Notes: generated from the letters alone by a model not told the origin. A DNA stretch of 13,873 bases from JAUWKC01 sp035529895 (GCA_035529895.1 DATKVV010000067.1:1-13873); one strand, 5' to 3'; numbered from the stretch's first letter, positions 1-7,658 are shown. Translations and numbers: made by a program.

Positions 1-1
1 A

Positions 2-124
2 AAGATGATAGCGGAGGTGTCAACATGGCAGGCCGAACGTAACGACGCAGAGGTAAGCGTGGATTGGCAATTCACCACTGCGGATGCTCGAGCAAAACTC
101 AAAAAATTATACCCTGTAATTTAG
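2..124 (+). CDS. IS630-family transposase, C-terminal end (partial)
   Basis: The reading frame enters from the left edge and gives 40 codons before TAG at 122-124. It ends in WQFTTADARAKLKKLYPVI, preceded by a TWQAERN segment. I recognise this as the extreme C-terminus of IS630-family DDE transposases, which commonly close with a 'W-FTT-DAR-KLK-LYP' pattern. The catalytic DDE core would lie outside the window, so I cannot say whether the element is intact. The right terminal repeat should lie just downstream, perhaps around 125-145, but its partner end is not visible and I cannot delimit it. Recognition is by memory of the family's C-terminal motif. Confidence 0.72.
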   Translation, partial: KMIAEVSTWQAERNDAEVSVDWQFTTADARAKLKKLYPVI

Positions 125-256
125 GCGTTACGGACTACTAGCAAGGCCAGAAGATAACAGGGCCAAGGCCTTGACATGAAAACACTTGTCTGCGCGGGAT
201 TTATCACAGAGAGTATCTCACAAGAGGATTTTTGCGGCAGATCAAGACGATCCTGG

Positions 257-319
257 TAAGATTATTGACGTCGTACGGAGAAAATTATGTTGTTTAAGAG
301 TTTAAATGGGAAATGTAAG
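257..319 (+). repeat. Duplicated leader block, copy A (start of propeller glycosidase gene)
   Basis: This stretch aligns without gaps to 1951-2013, with 51 of 63 bases identical by hand count (22/30 before the ATG, 29/33 from the ATG on). It holds the sequence before the ATG, the GGAG ribosome site at 277-280, the ATG at 287 and the first eleven codons of the propeller gene. Similarity stops abruptly on both sides. The longest identical run is 17 bases, covering the GTTTAAATGGGAAATGT part. Confidence 0.85.
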
Positions 320-1879
320 TTCACCTGCACCATTAATGGGTTCAGACAAAGACTCGCCATTCTCAATTGTATTACCTTATACACCCTTCTATTTGCAGTT
401 CTGGGGATGTTTATGCCGGCGCAAGCGATGATCTATCGGCCGGAAAAGGGCGCGATGTGGGATCCGTCGGTGATCTGGTATGACGGGAAGTACTACGCAT
501 TCATGATGTATAATAAGGAGGGTCAAGAAGGTCTGAAAGCGAAACACTGCCTTCTGGCATCGTCAACGGATGGCGTGCACTGGAAGGATGAAGGCATCGT
601 CAACAAGGAGCGTGAGTCCGCCAGGGAATGCAGGTTCTTCAAGTGTTTTGTCGCGCGATGCGGAGACAAGCTCATCATGGACCATGGCGTAGCGCGGCCG
701 GAGGGGCAGGACACTTTGCGCTTCTACGAATCGAGCGACCTGAAAAACTGGAATTATCTTTTCAGCAGCCACCCGGACCCCCGATGGTACGTCGGGAGCG
801 GCCGATGGGACCACATGTATATCATTCCCAAAGAGCAAGGCGCATCCGAGGCAGGTTATTGGGGGTATTCGGTGGCCACGCCGAAACCAGATTTGCCCCG
901 CGTTCCAGGGATGATGCAGTCGCCCAACGGCACGGATTGGGAGATCCTATGCCCGGCTAAAATGAAATGGGGTGGTACGCCAGAGAGAGACCTGGAATAC
1001 GGCGGCTGCGAGCGAATCGGGGGCACGTACTACCTGATCGGCGGTGCGGGCGAGTACGTCAGCAAGGGGTATTCGATGTACACGCTGGTCAGCGATGGTC
1101 CGCGTGGGCCCTTTGGCCCTGCCATCGAGACCTATCGCCTATGCGGCACGACGAGCAAGACCGTCACGTGGTTGGCCGCCTGGGCGAGGGCCAAGGACGA
1201 ACTGCTGATCAGCAACTACGCTTCTTTTTCGTCCGACAAGTGGAAGCCCTCGATGCTGCCGCTGCGAAAGCCTGTTGTGGACAAGGATGGGCACTTGCGG
1301 CTCTGCTGGTGGAAAGGCAACGAAGCTCTGAAAGGCAAGCGCCTGACGCTGGAAAAGAACGCGGTCGAGTTGAACACGCGGGGCAAGAAGAGTGATTACG
1401 AGATCGTATGTCTGAACGAAGCGTTCGATTTGCATAAAGGTGTCGTGCTGGAAGGACGAATCAAGGCCCGTCCAGCGGCAGCGCAAGCGGACTCCGATGA
1501 TGGAGCCTCCAAAGCGAAATCCGCAGCCGGGTTTGTCTTTGAAGAAGGCCATAGCAGGTCGATGGCCATACGGTTGGGCATCGGGCAACCCGAGGACCGC
1601 GAAACCCACATCGGCAGGCTCCAAACTACCGCCGAGGGGAAGATGCAGTTTCGGTCCGAGGATGTTACCGGCAAAGGCTGCGCTACGGTCACCGGTATCG
1701 ACAACGGCAAAGAGCAGCGCTTCCGACTGCTGGTGCGCCGTGGCATGTTCGAGTTGTACATCGACGACATGCTGATGCAGACCTATGTATATAGACCGGG
1801 CTCCGGCAAAGTGGGCTTCTTAGCTCATAACGCAAATGTCGTCTTCAGGGATGTACGAGCCTGGAACATGTCTCTTTGA
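287..1879 (+). CDS. Exported five-bladed beta-propeller glycosidase-like protein (GH43/GH32 type)
   Basis: Predicted secreted glycoside hydrolase of 530 residues. Residues 1-47 form a signal peptide with an unusually long N-region: the hydrophobic core runs from about 29 to 43 and a likely cleavage site follows AQA at 47. The mature protein opens with a blade typical of GH43/GH32 enzymes (MWDPSVIWYDGKYYAF, D59 in WDP), followed by the STDGVHW pattern near 93-99 and further blades to about residue 365. Candidate acidic site residues are D59, D175 and E237, but I assign these only by position and context. Residues from about 370 to 530 look like a concanavalin-type beta-sandwich, as in GH32 C-terminal domains (RFRLLVRRGMFELYIDD, then GKVGFLAHNANVVFRDV). 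A low-complexity, Ala/Asp/Ser-rich stretch lies at about 396-415. The ATG at 287 is supported by GGAG at 277-280. The substrate cannot be read from the sequence; arabinosides, xylosides or fructosides are all possible for this fold. Confidence 0.75.
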   Translation: MLFKSLNGKCKFTCTINGFRQRLAILNCITLYTLLFAVLGMFMPAQAMIYRPEKGAMWDPSVIWYDGKYYAFMMYNKEGQEGLKAKHCLLASSTDGVHWKDEGIVNKERESARECRFFKCFVARCGDKLIMDHGVARPEGQDTLRFYESSDLKNWNYLFSSHPDPRWYVGSGRWDHMYIIPKEQGASEAGYWGYSVATPKPDLPRVPGMMQSPNGTDWEILCPAKMKWGGTPERDLEYGGCERIGGTYYLIGGAGEYVSKGYSMYTLVSDGPRGPFGPAIETYRLCGTTSKTVTWLAAWARAKDELLISNYASFSSDKWKPSMLPLRKPVVDKDGHLRLCWWKGNEALKGKRLTLEKNAVELNTRGKKSDYEIVCLNEAFDLHKGVVLEGRIKARPAAAQADSDDGASKAKSAAGFVFEEGHSRSMAIRLGIGQPEDRETHIGRLQTTAEGKMQFRSEDVTGKGCATVTGIDNGKEQRFRLLVRRGMFELYIDDMLMQTYVYRPGSGKVGFLAHNANVVFRDVRAWNMSL

Positions 1880-1918
1880 TTTTTTGAAGTTCTTCATTCA
1901 AGGTTGTGGAGGGAACTA

Positions 1919-1999
1919 ATGAAGGCGAAAAATATGGATAATGCCCCACCCAGGATCATTGATATCGTACGAAGAGAGTTATGTTCTTTAATCGTTTAA
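1919..1999 (+). CDS. Possible 26-residue small ORF upstream of the GH116 gene
   Basis: ATG at 1919 follows a strong ribosome site, GGAGGG at 1908-1913, with five bases between. It encodes 26 residues ending RRELCSLIV before TAA at 1997-1999. The frame overlaps the second leader ORF at 1981 in a different frame. In the other repeat copy the matching frame ends RRKLCCLRV at 303-305, so the stop is kept in both copies, and 6 of the 11 differences in the frame fall on third codon positions. That copy shows no good start codon. I see no known function. The strong ribosome site is the best evidence; the rest may follow from the DNA duplication alone. Confidence 0.22.
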   Translation: MKAKNMDNAPPRIIDIVRRELCSLIV

Positions 2000-2013
2000 A
2001 TGGGAAATGTCAG
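1951..2013 (+). repeat. Duplicated leader block, copy B (upstream of GH116 gene)
   Basis: Second copy of the block at 257-319, 51/63 identical by hand count. It sits 94-156 bases before the chosen GH116 start. The ATG equivalent to the propeller gene start is at 1981, with a purine-rich GAAGAGAG just upstream. From that ATG the first ten codons read MFFNRLNGKC, against MLFKSLNGKC in copy A. Confidence 0.85.
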
Positions 2014-2028
2014 ATTAGATCGATTTGA
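1981..2028 (+). other. 15-codon leader ORF or broken 5' extension of the GH116 gene
   Basis: The frame starting at the conserved ATG encodes 15 residues (MFFNRLNGKCQIRSI) and stops at TGA 2026-2028. This frame is the same as that of the GH116 gene, and no other stop lies between 2029 and the GH116 start at 2107. It can therefore be read as a leader peptide, or as a former longer N-terminus cut by one nonsense change. The similarity to the start of the gene at 287 shows the two regions share an origin. Nothing shows that the peptide is made. Confidence 0.35.
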
Positions 2029-2095
2029 TCGGCCATCTGGGAAATTTCGGATATAATGATTTCACCCTTATTCAGTATTGAAAGAGCCTGTGTAC

Positions 2096-2106
2096 GGGAA
2101 TTCTTG
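2096..2106 (+). promoter_or_regulatory. Ribosome site deciding the GH116 start
   Basis: GGGAA at 2096-2100 lies six bases before ATG 2107. Starting there yields a compact signal peptide beginning MKVRYIFLLF. The in-frame ATG at 2056 would add 17 residues without a clear ribosome site and would bury the signal peptide. Confidence 0.55.
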
Positions 2107-5100
2107 ATGAAAGTGCGATATATTTTTTTGCTGTTTTCTATGACGTCTCTGTTGTGTAGATGGAGCATGGCAGACAATCCCATTCCGGGCGTAATGGAGG
2201 TCCCGAACGGACCGGGTGGTTTTGAGGCATCGTTGAAGCGGTTGTTGGTCGATTCAGGTGGCAAGACGCCCACCGTCAAAAAGTTCGATCTTGACTCAGC
2301 TCGGGCATTGGTTGAACGTGGCGAGCCGACAGTCTATACCAGGGCGAACAGTTCAAATTTTGACTATATCGGAATGCCGGTTGGTGGTATCGGGGCAGGC
2401 CAGCTCTATCTTGGCGGTGACGGCAGGCTCTGGCATTGGGATATCTTCAATACGCGGATTCGTCCAAGATTCACGGTCGAGCAGGGGGCGGCTTACAAGA
2501 ATCCGCCTAAGCAGAACGACACGAACGATTTGGGCCAGTATGTTTTGGAGCAAGGATTCGCAATATGGATTTCGGCTCCAGGCAAGTCACAGGTTCGAAC
2601 GCTGAATCGGCGTGGTTTTTCGGAAATCGAATTCACAGGCCAATATCCGATTGGTCAGGTCTCGTACAGGGATGCGGCCCTTCCGGTAACAGTCGAACTC
2701 GAGGCCTTCTCACCTTTTATACCTTTGAAGGTTGAGGATTCTTCGTATCCGGCCACGGTGCTGAACTATACGATTTCGAATAACGCCGATGCGCCTGTTG
2801 AAGGGGCGCTGGCCGGATGGTTGGAAAACAAGGTGTGCGTGTTCAGCGGAAAGGTGGGCGCTGGCATTAATCGCAACCGCATCTTGAGAAAGCCAGGTGT
2901 GGTAATGCTGGTAGAAGGTGCCGAGGATTCGTTGGCCGGTGACCAGGAAGCAGCCGAGATACTCTTTGAGGATTTTGAAAACGGCAACTTTGAAAACTGG
3001 ACCGTAGAAGGCAGAGCATTCACTGATAGGCCGAAGAAGGTTAAGAAAGATCTTCCTCAAATTGTTGGAAAGTACGTGGCGGATTCCAGAACATGCGGAT
3101 CTGCAAAAGTGCCGGGCAGGCTCACCAGCAAGTCATTCGTAATTGAGCATCGGTATATTTCTTTCATGCTGTCAGGCGGCACATATCCCGGACTGGCGTG
3201 TATCAACCTTGTGGTTGATGGCAGGACGGTTCGCAGTTCCACGGGCCGCCATGGCGCTGAGCTGGACTGGGACAACTGGGATGTAACGGAGCTTGGAGGA
3301 AGAAACGCCAGAATCGAGATCGCGTATGACCCCCCGAACGGCAAGAACCGATTCATTATGGTTGATCAGATAGAATTCCGTAATGATCCGAGGAAACCGG
3401 CGGCAAAGTGTGACGGGCAGGTTGACTTTGGTTCCATGGCGCTGGCGCTATTGGCAGGTGACGAAGATATAATTGCCGCCGGCCGCGTGTCAGACTCGGA
3501 TATTCCGGATGCAGCCTTCACGGCATCGGGTGAGTCTGCCGAGAACGGTATTGGCGAAAAGCTTGTTGGTGCAGTGGGGCGGAAGTTCACGTTGGCGCCC
3601 GGCGAAAAGACAATCGTTTCGTTTGTACTGGCCTGGTATTTCCCCAATCCTCTGCCGCTGGGATTGAAGACTCCTTCAAGGCGGTGGTACGCCGCAAAGT
3701 TCAAATCCGTTGAGGAGATTGTCGAGGACCTGGTAAGGAACATTGACAGGTTGTCGTGTGAAACGAGGTTGTGGCGCGATACATGGTACGATTCGACGCT
3801 GCCTTATTGGTTTCTCGACAGGACGTTCCTGAATGTCTCGACTCTGGCGACCAGCACCTGCTATTTGCTGGAAGATGGTCGGTTTTACGGGTTCGAAGGG
3901 GTGCGCAGTTGTCCCGGCACCTGTACACACGTTTGGGGGTATACCCAGGCACTCGGCCGACTGTTTCCGGAACTGGAAAAACGGCTGAGGGAAAAGGTCG
4001 ATTTCAACCCTGAGATAGGATTCGATGAGAAGACCGGTGGTTGTGGCATGCGCGGCGAGTACGGCAGAGGGCCTGCCGTGGATGGTCAGGCGGGCATTAT
4101 CATGCGAACCTATCGCGAGCACCAGATGTCGGCCGATGATGTATTCCTCAAGAGGAACTATGTATCGGTTAAGAAGGCGATGCAGTATCTTGTGAACACA
4201 TACGATGCGGATACCGATGGCATCATGGAGGGCGGCCAGCATAATACGCTGGATGCGGCTTGGTATGGCAGGATAACGTGGCTCAGTCTCTACTACCAGG
4301 CGGCTCTGAGGGCTATGGCGGAGATGGCGGATGAAATGGAAGACACCGGCTGCGCGAAGCAACTTCGTGCCATTGCCAACCGCGGCAGGAAATACATTGA
4401 GGACAATCTGTTCAACGGAGAGTATTTCATCCATGAGCCGGATCCGAACCATCCGGAGTCGCCGGGGAGTTATAGAGGCTGTGAATACAATCAACTACTC
4501 GGACAGAGTTGGGCGTACCAGGTCGGGCTGGGCCGAATCATAGATGCTCACAAGGCCACGACGGCACTGAATTCGCTGTGGAAGTATAACGTCACGACGG
4601 ATGTCGGACCCTATCGCGAGACATTCAAGTCGGGACGCTGGTTCGCGATGCCTTCGGAGGGGGGCATCATCGGGTGCACCTTCCCTCGCGGCGGTTCGGA
4701 TGTACTGAAAAAGGGCGACGAGTTCTATGCAGGTTACCTCAACGAGTGCCAGCCGGGTTATGAATACGCCGTGGGCTCGTTGATGATATGGCATGGTCTC
4801 GTGGACAAGGGGCTGATGCAGGTAAGGTTAATGCACGAGCGGTATCTTGGCGCGAAACGCAATCCGTGGAACGAGGTCGAATGCGGAAGCCATTACAGCC
4901 GCTCTATGGCCAGTCACGGGGCTTTCGTGGCTGTCTGTGGATACGAGTACCACGGTCCAAACGGATTTCTGGCTTTTGCGCCGCGAGTGACTGCTGGAAA
5001 TTTCCGTGCCCCGTTCACGACGGCAGAAGGCTGGGGAACTTACAGCCAGCAATCTCAGTCGTCCGCTTTCAGGGCCAGCATTATCCTGAAGTGGGGGAAG

Positions 5101-5277
5101 TTGCGCGTCAGGACTCTTGCATTCTCTGTTGCAGGGAAACCAGACAGCGTCAGCGTGACGGTCAACGGGCAGTCCGTCGGCGCAACACAGGCATTTGACA
5201 AAGGCCGCGTGAAGATTACCCTGGCTGCCGACGCCATTATTACCGCCGGTGAAAAGATCGAGGTTACGGTCGAGTAG
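2107..5277 (+). CDS. Exported GH116-type glycosidase (DUF608) with an inserted beta-sandwich
   Basis: Predicted secreted retaining beta-glycosidase of the GH116 clan (bile-acid beta-glucosidase/GBA2-like fold), 1056 residues from ATG 2107. The signal peptide is about residues 1-22 (ends WSMA). The GH116 N-terminal beta-sandwich opens with the hallmark IGMPVGGIGAGQLYLGGDG at about 88-106. At about 286-428 it is interrupted by a separate beta-sandwich (FEDFENGNFENWTVEG at 287-302; FIMVDQIEF near its end). The GH116 fold then resumes and reaches FVLAWYFPN at 506-514. The (alpha/alpha)6 catalytic domain follows, with CPGTCTHVWGY at 602-612 and EGGQHNTLDAAWYG near 708-721. D716 fits the acid/base Asp position of the family. 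E597 in FEG is a possible nucleophile, but this region differs from the classical GBA2 pattern, so I leave the nucleophile open. GH116 members act on beta-glucosides, beta-xylosides or N-acetylglucosaminides; the substrate here is unknown. Confidence 0.85.
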   Translation: MKVRYIFLLFSMTSLLCRWSMADNPIPGVMEVPNGPGGFEASLKRLLVDSGGKTPTVKKFDLDSARALVERGEPTVYTRANSSNFDYIGMPVGGIGAGQLYLGGDGRLWHWDIFNTRIRPRFTVEQGAAYKNPPKQNDTNDLGQYVLEQGFAIWISAPGKSQVRTLNRRGFSEIEFTGQYPIGQVSYRDAALPVTVELEAFSPFIPLKVEDSSYPATVLNYTISNNADAPVEGALAGWLENKVCVFSGKVGAGINRNRILRKPGVVMLVEGAEDSLAGDQEAAEILFEDFENGNFENWTVEGRAFTDRPKKVKKDLPQIVGKYVADSRTCGSAKVPGRLTSKSFVIEHRYISFMLSGGTYPGLACINLVVDGRTVRSSTGRHGAELDWDNWDVTELGGRNARIEIAYDPPNGKNRFIMVDQIEFRNDPRKPAAKCDGQVDFGSMALALLAGDEDIIAAGRVSDSDIPDAAFTASGESAENGIGEKLVGAVGRKFTLAPGEKTIVSFVLAWYFPNPLPLGLKTPSRRWYAAKFKSVEEIVEDLVRNIDRLSCETRLWRDTWYDSTLPYWFLDRTFLNVSTLATSTCYLLEDGRFYGFEGVRSCPGTCTHVWGYTQALGRLFPELEKRLREKVDFNPEIGFDEKTGGCGMRGEYGRGPAVDGQAGIIMRTYREHQMSADDVFLKRNYVSVKKAMQYLVNTYDADTDGIMEGGQHNTLDAAWYGRITWLSLYYQAALRAMAEMADEMEDTGCAKQLRAIANRGRKYIEDNLFNGEYFIHEPDPNHPESPGSYRGCEYNQLLGQSWAYQVGLGRIIDAHKATTALNSLWKYNVTTDVGPYRETFKSGRWFAMPSEGGIIGCTFPRGGSDVLKKGDEFYAGYLNECQPGYEYAVGSLMIWHGLVDKGLMQVRLMHERYLGAKRNPWNEVECGSHYSRSMASHGAFVAVCGYEYHGPNGFLAFAPRVTAGNFRAPFTTAEGWGTYSQQSQSSAFRASIILKWGKLRVRTLAFSVAGKPDSVSVTVNGQSVGATQAFDKGRVKITLAADAIITAGEKIEVTVE

Positions 5278-5374
5278 ACCCGATATTGCGCGGCGCTAAC
5301 GAGGTAAGACGGAAAGAGCATGTTTGGTGCGCATTGGGGGGCTGATCACCAGACCTGTTAAGCAGGCGGAGGGT

Positions 5375-5403
5375 TTGAGCTTTAAAGATAAGTTTGATAT
5401 TCT
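5375..5403 (+). promoter_or_regulatory. Weak candidate sigma70-type promoter before the six-hairpin gene
   Basis: TTGAGC at 5375-5380 is followed after 17 bases by TATTCT at 5398-5403, in a locally AT-rich stretch about 45 bases before the start codon. Each hexamer matches the E. coli consensus at only four of six positions, and promoter consensus in this lineage is uncertain. Confidence 0.2.
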
Positions 5404-5415
5404 ATTACAAATTGG

Positions 5416-5433
5416 CTCAGCGGCGCAGCTGAG
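5416..5433 (+). repeat. Perfect 6-bp hairpin just upstream of the six-hairpin gene
   Basis: CTCAGC (5416-5421) and GCTGAG (5428-5433) are exact reverse complements around a six-base loop. The hairpin lies 15 bases before ATG 5449. No T-run follows, so it is not a standard terminator. It could affect translation or bind a regulator, or be chance. Confidence 0.3.
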
Positions 5434-5448
5434 AGTCTGGTATGTAAA

Positions 5449-7620
5449 ATGTTAGCTAAAAGGAATCACAAAACCGTGAAACGAGTCATTTTAACATTTA
5501 ATTATGCGTTATTAGCTTGCATTGGCCTGATTTGTTTTGGTGACAATCCTTCCTTTGCCGCACGTGAAAACAATCACGACAGCTTATCTGTTGATTTTCG
5601 TTACATGCCGCCGGAATGGCAGACGGCGATCTGCCTGCCGGACGATTCGTACAAGTCAATCGTCGATAAAAGCGGCGATCTGCTTTATCACTATCTCCGC
5701 GTCGCGGGCGGGACGGACCGCTTCCAGACGCGCATAGGTCTCCGAATCGCCGACGACGCTGTTTGGAAGAAACAGCAACTGCATTCGCCGCGAGTACCCA
5801 TTGTGCGAACATTCCTGACGGCCAATGGCCTGGAAGTTATGGAAGAAGCGTTTGCTGTTACGGACAAGTTCCAGTCAACTACGCCGGCAAAGCCGGAAGC
5901 TTTAGCCCGTAATGATCTGATTCTTGTCCACATCACAAACACCGGCCCTGCGCCAGAGGTCGTCCAACCTCAGTTGACAGTGGACACCGACACAAATTTC
6001 GATTTTCGCATCAGCGGTCAGCAAGTCGTGGTCAACCGTTACGAAACAATAACCGCGTCATTGAAGATGATCGGCCTTGCAGAAGAGAATGGTAGTGCGC
6101 GGCGCGTCATCCAACTCGAATCACTAACCGTGCCGGCCGGCAAGACAGAAACATTCTTCATCCTCTACAGTGGCGGCGGTAAAATTGTGCTTGAACCTGC
6201 TTTGCTCGCACAGGCACTGGCGAGCCGTGATCGAGCTGTTGAATACTGGGAAAAAGCTGTATTGCCTTATGGTCGCGTGCAGGTGCCGGACGCAGGGATT
6301 CAGGCATTGATCGATTCGTCGATCCGCAACATATGGCAGGCGCGCGAGATCAAGGATAGCCTGCCGGCGTTTCAGGTCGGGCCGACCTGCTATCGCGGCC
6401 TGTGGATAGTGGATGGCGCGTTTCTTCTGGAGGCAGCGACAATACTCGGCGCTGGAGACCAGGCACGCAGTGGCGTGGCTTACGAAATGAAATATCAGCA
6501 GCCAGACGGCGGTATTCGTGTAATTAAGAATTATCACAAGGAAAACGGCATTGTCCTTTGGACCTGCGTCCGCCATGCGCAGCTCACACAGGACAAGAAA
6601 TGGCTGGAATCGATTTGGCCTGATCTGGAGCGGGTAGCCGAGTACATTAGGCACCTTCGCGCACTTACGTACGAGAATGACTCGCCGTTGGACGACGGGT
6701 TAAATCCCCCCGGCTTCCCTGACGGCGGCATCGGCGGCAATCATTACGAATACACAAATCCATACTGGAACCTGGTGGGCCTGCGCGCTTTTGTTCAAGC
6801 TGCAAAATGGCTCGGCAGGAGTGAACAGGCCGCGGTATGGCAAAAGGAATATGATGACTTCATGGCGGCCTTCCGAAGGGCCTCGGCGCGTGATATGCGC
6901 AGCGATGAGCACGGCAACAGATATCTGCCAATTCGCATGGATGGCAAGGGTCTTCCGCAACGGGGGCAGTGGGCCTTCTGCCATGCCATCTATCCGGGCC
7001 GAATTTTTGCCTCCGACGATGCGCTGGTCGCCGGCAACATGGCGATGCTCGAGGCTACCGAGCGGGAGGGTATGGTCTATGGTACCGGCTGGGACAAAAA
7101 TGGCATCTGGAATTACTTCGCCTCCTTTTACGGGCATGCCTGGCTGTGGCAAGGCAACGGACGCAAGGCAGCACAATCACTATACGCCTTTGCCAATCAC
7201 GCCGCGCCGATGTTGGTATGGCGCGAAGAGCAGTCACTAAAGGGCCAGAAGTACAAGAAAGTCGGCGACATGCCGCACAACTGGGCCAGTGCCGAGTTTA
7301 TCCGGCTGACAGTGCATATGCTCGCATTGGACCGCGATAATGAACTGCACCTTTTTGAAGGTTTGCCGAAAGAATGGGTCCGGGCCGGCATGCTTACAAA
7401 ATTAAACGGCATTGCCACACCGTTTGGAAAACTGTATCTCACCCTGAAGGTCGATGATGACGCAAAGACCGCGAGACTGACGGTAGAGAAACTCCCTGCC
7501 CATTACCTGGAAAGAATAGTGGTTCATTTGGACCAATGGACCTCGGGCGCGGGCGATAAAGTCCTTTCTCTTGCAGGCGACGCTTCAATCGATACGGTTA
7601 TTAAGTTAAAGAAACCATAG
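5449..7620 (+). CDS. Exported six-hairpin glycosidase-like protein, family unassigned
   Basis: Predicted secreted glycoside hydrolase of 723 residues with the (alpha/alpha)6 six-hairpin fold seen in GH15, GH63 and GH78 enzymes. A signal peptide spans about residues 1-38 (basic start, hydrophobic core about 12-30, end near SFAA). A beta-sandwich-like N-terminal part runs to about residue 260. The helical barrel contains RGLWIVDGAF (316-325, D322), GGNHYEYTNPYW (429-440, E434) and DMPHNWASAEF (607-617, E616). E434 and E616 are the best candidates for the acid/base pair by position. A short C-terminal beta part follows from about 640. An alternative start is GTG 5476, which follows AGGA at 5461-5464 and would give an N-terminus of MKRVILTFNY. 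The ATG at 5449 lacks a clear ribosome site. The fold is fairly sure, the family and substrate are not. Confidence 0.7.
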   Translation: MLAKRNHKTVKRVILTFNYALLACIGLICFGDNPSFAARENNHDSLSVDFRYMPPEWQTAICLPDDSYKSIVDKSGDLLYHYLRVAGGTDRFQTRIGLRIADDAVWKKQQLHSPRVPIVRTFLTANGLEVMEEAFAVTDKFQSTTPAKPEALARNDLILVHITNTGPAPEVVQPQLTVDTDTNFDFRISGQQVVVNRYETITASLKMIGLAEENGSARRVIQLESLTVPAGKTETFFILYSGGGKIVLEPALLAQALASRDRAVEYWEKAVLPYGRVQVPDAGIQALIDSSIRNIWQAREIKDSLPAFQVGPTCYRGLWIVDGAFLLEAATILGAGDQARSGVAYEMKYQQPDGGIRVIKNYHKENGIVLWTCVRHAQLTQDKKWLESIWPDLERVAEYIRHLRALTYENDSPLDDGLNPPGFPDGGIGGNHYEYTNPYWNLVGLRAFVQAAKWLGRSEQAAVWQKEYDDFMAAFRRASARDMRSDEHGNRYLPIRMDGKGLPQRGQWAFCHAIYPGRIFASDDALVAGNMAMLEATEREGMVYGTGWDKNGIWNYFASFYGHAWLWQGNGRKAAQSLYAFANHAAPMLVWREEQSLKGQKYKKVGDMPHNWASAEFIRLTVHMLALDRDNELHLFEGLPKEWVRAGMLTKLNGIATPFGKLYLTLKVDDDAKTARLTVEKLPAHYLERIVVHLDQWTSGAGDKVLSLAGDASIDTVIKLKKP

Positions 7621-7658
7621 TCAGCCGGTAAATTCATTCTTGCGATCATTGCGGCTGA
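7621..7658 (+). repeat. Inverted repeat directly after the six-hairpin gene stop
   Basis: TCAGCCG at 7621-7627 and CGGCTGA at 7652-7658 are exact reverse complements around a 24-base loop. They begin immediately after the TAG stop. A second small inverted repeat, TGAAG/CTTCA at 7656-7668, overlaps the end. There is no T-run, so termination is only a possibility; an operator or chance is equally likely. Confidence 0.22.

Noticed and set aside
171..204. TTGACA at 171-176 as a -35 box for the propeller gene.
   Set aside because: No good -10 hexamer appears at 16-18 bases; the nearest AT-rich run is over 20 bases away.
1877..1999. TGA recoding: reading through the propeller gene's TGA continues in frame into the 26-codon ORF, and the GH116 leader is also cut by a TGA.
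   Set aside because: Tryptophan is encoded by TGG throughout the clear genes, I saw no TGA inside a conserved domain, and the protein ends naturally with its beta-sandwich. Chance frame agreement is a simpler explanation.
3676..4494. 272-codon open frame on the minus strand inside the GH116 gene.
   Set aside because: It lies wholly opposite a well-supported coding region, shows no recognisable motif, and is the type of shadow frame expected in a GC-rich gene.
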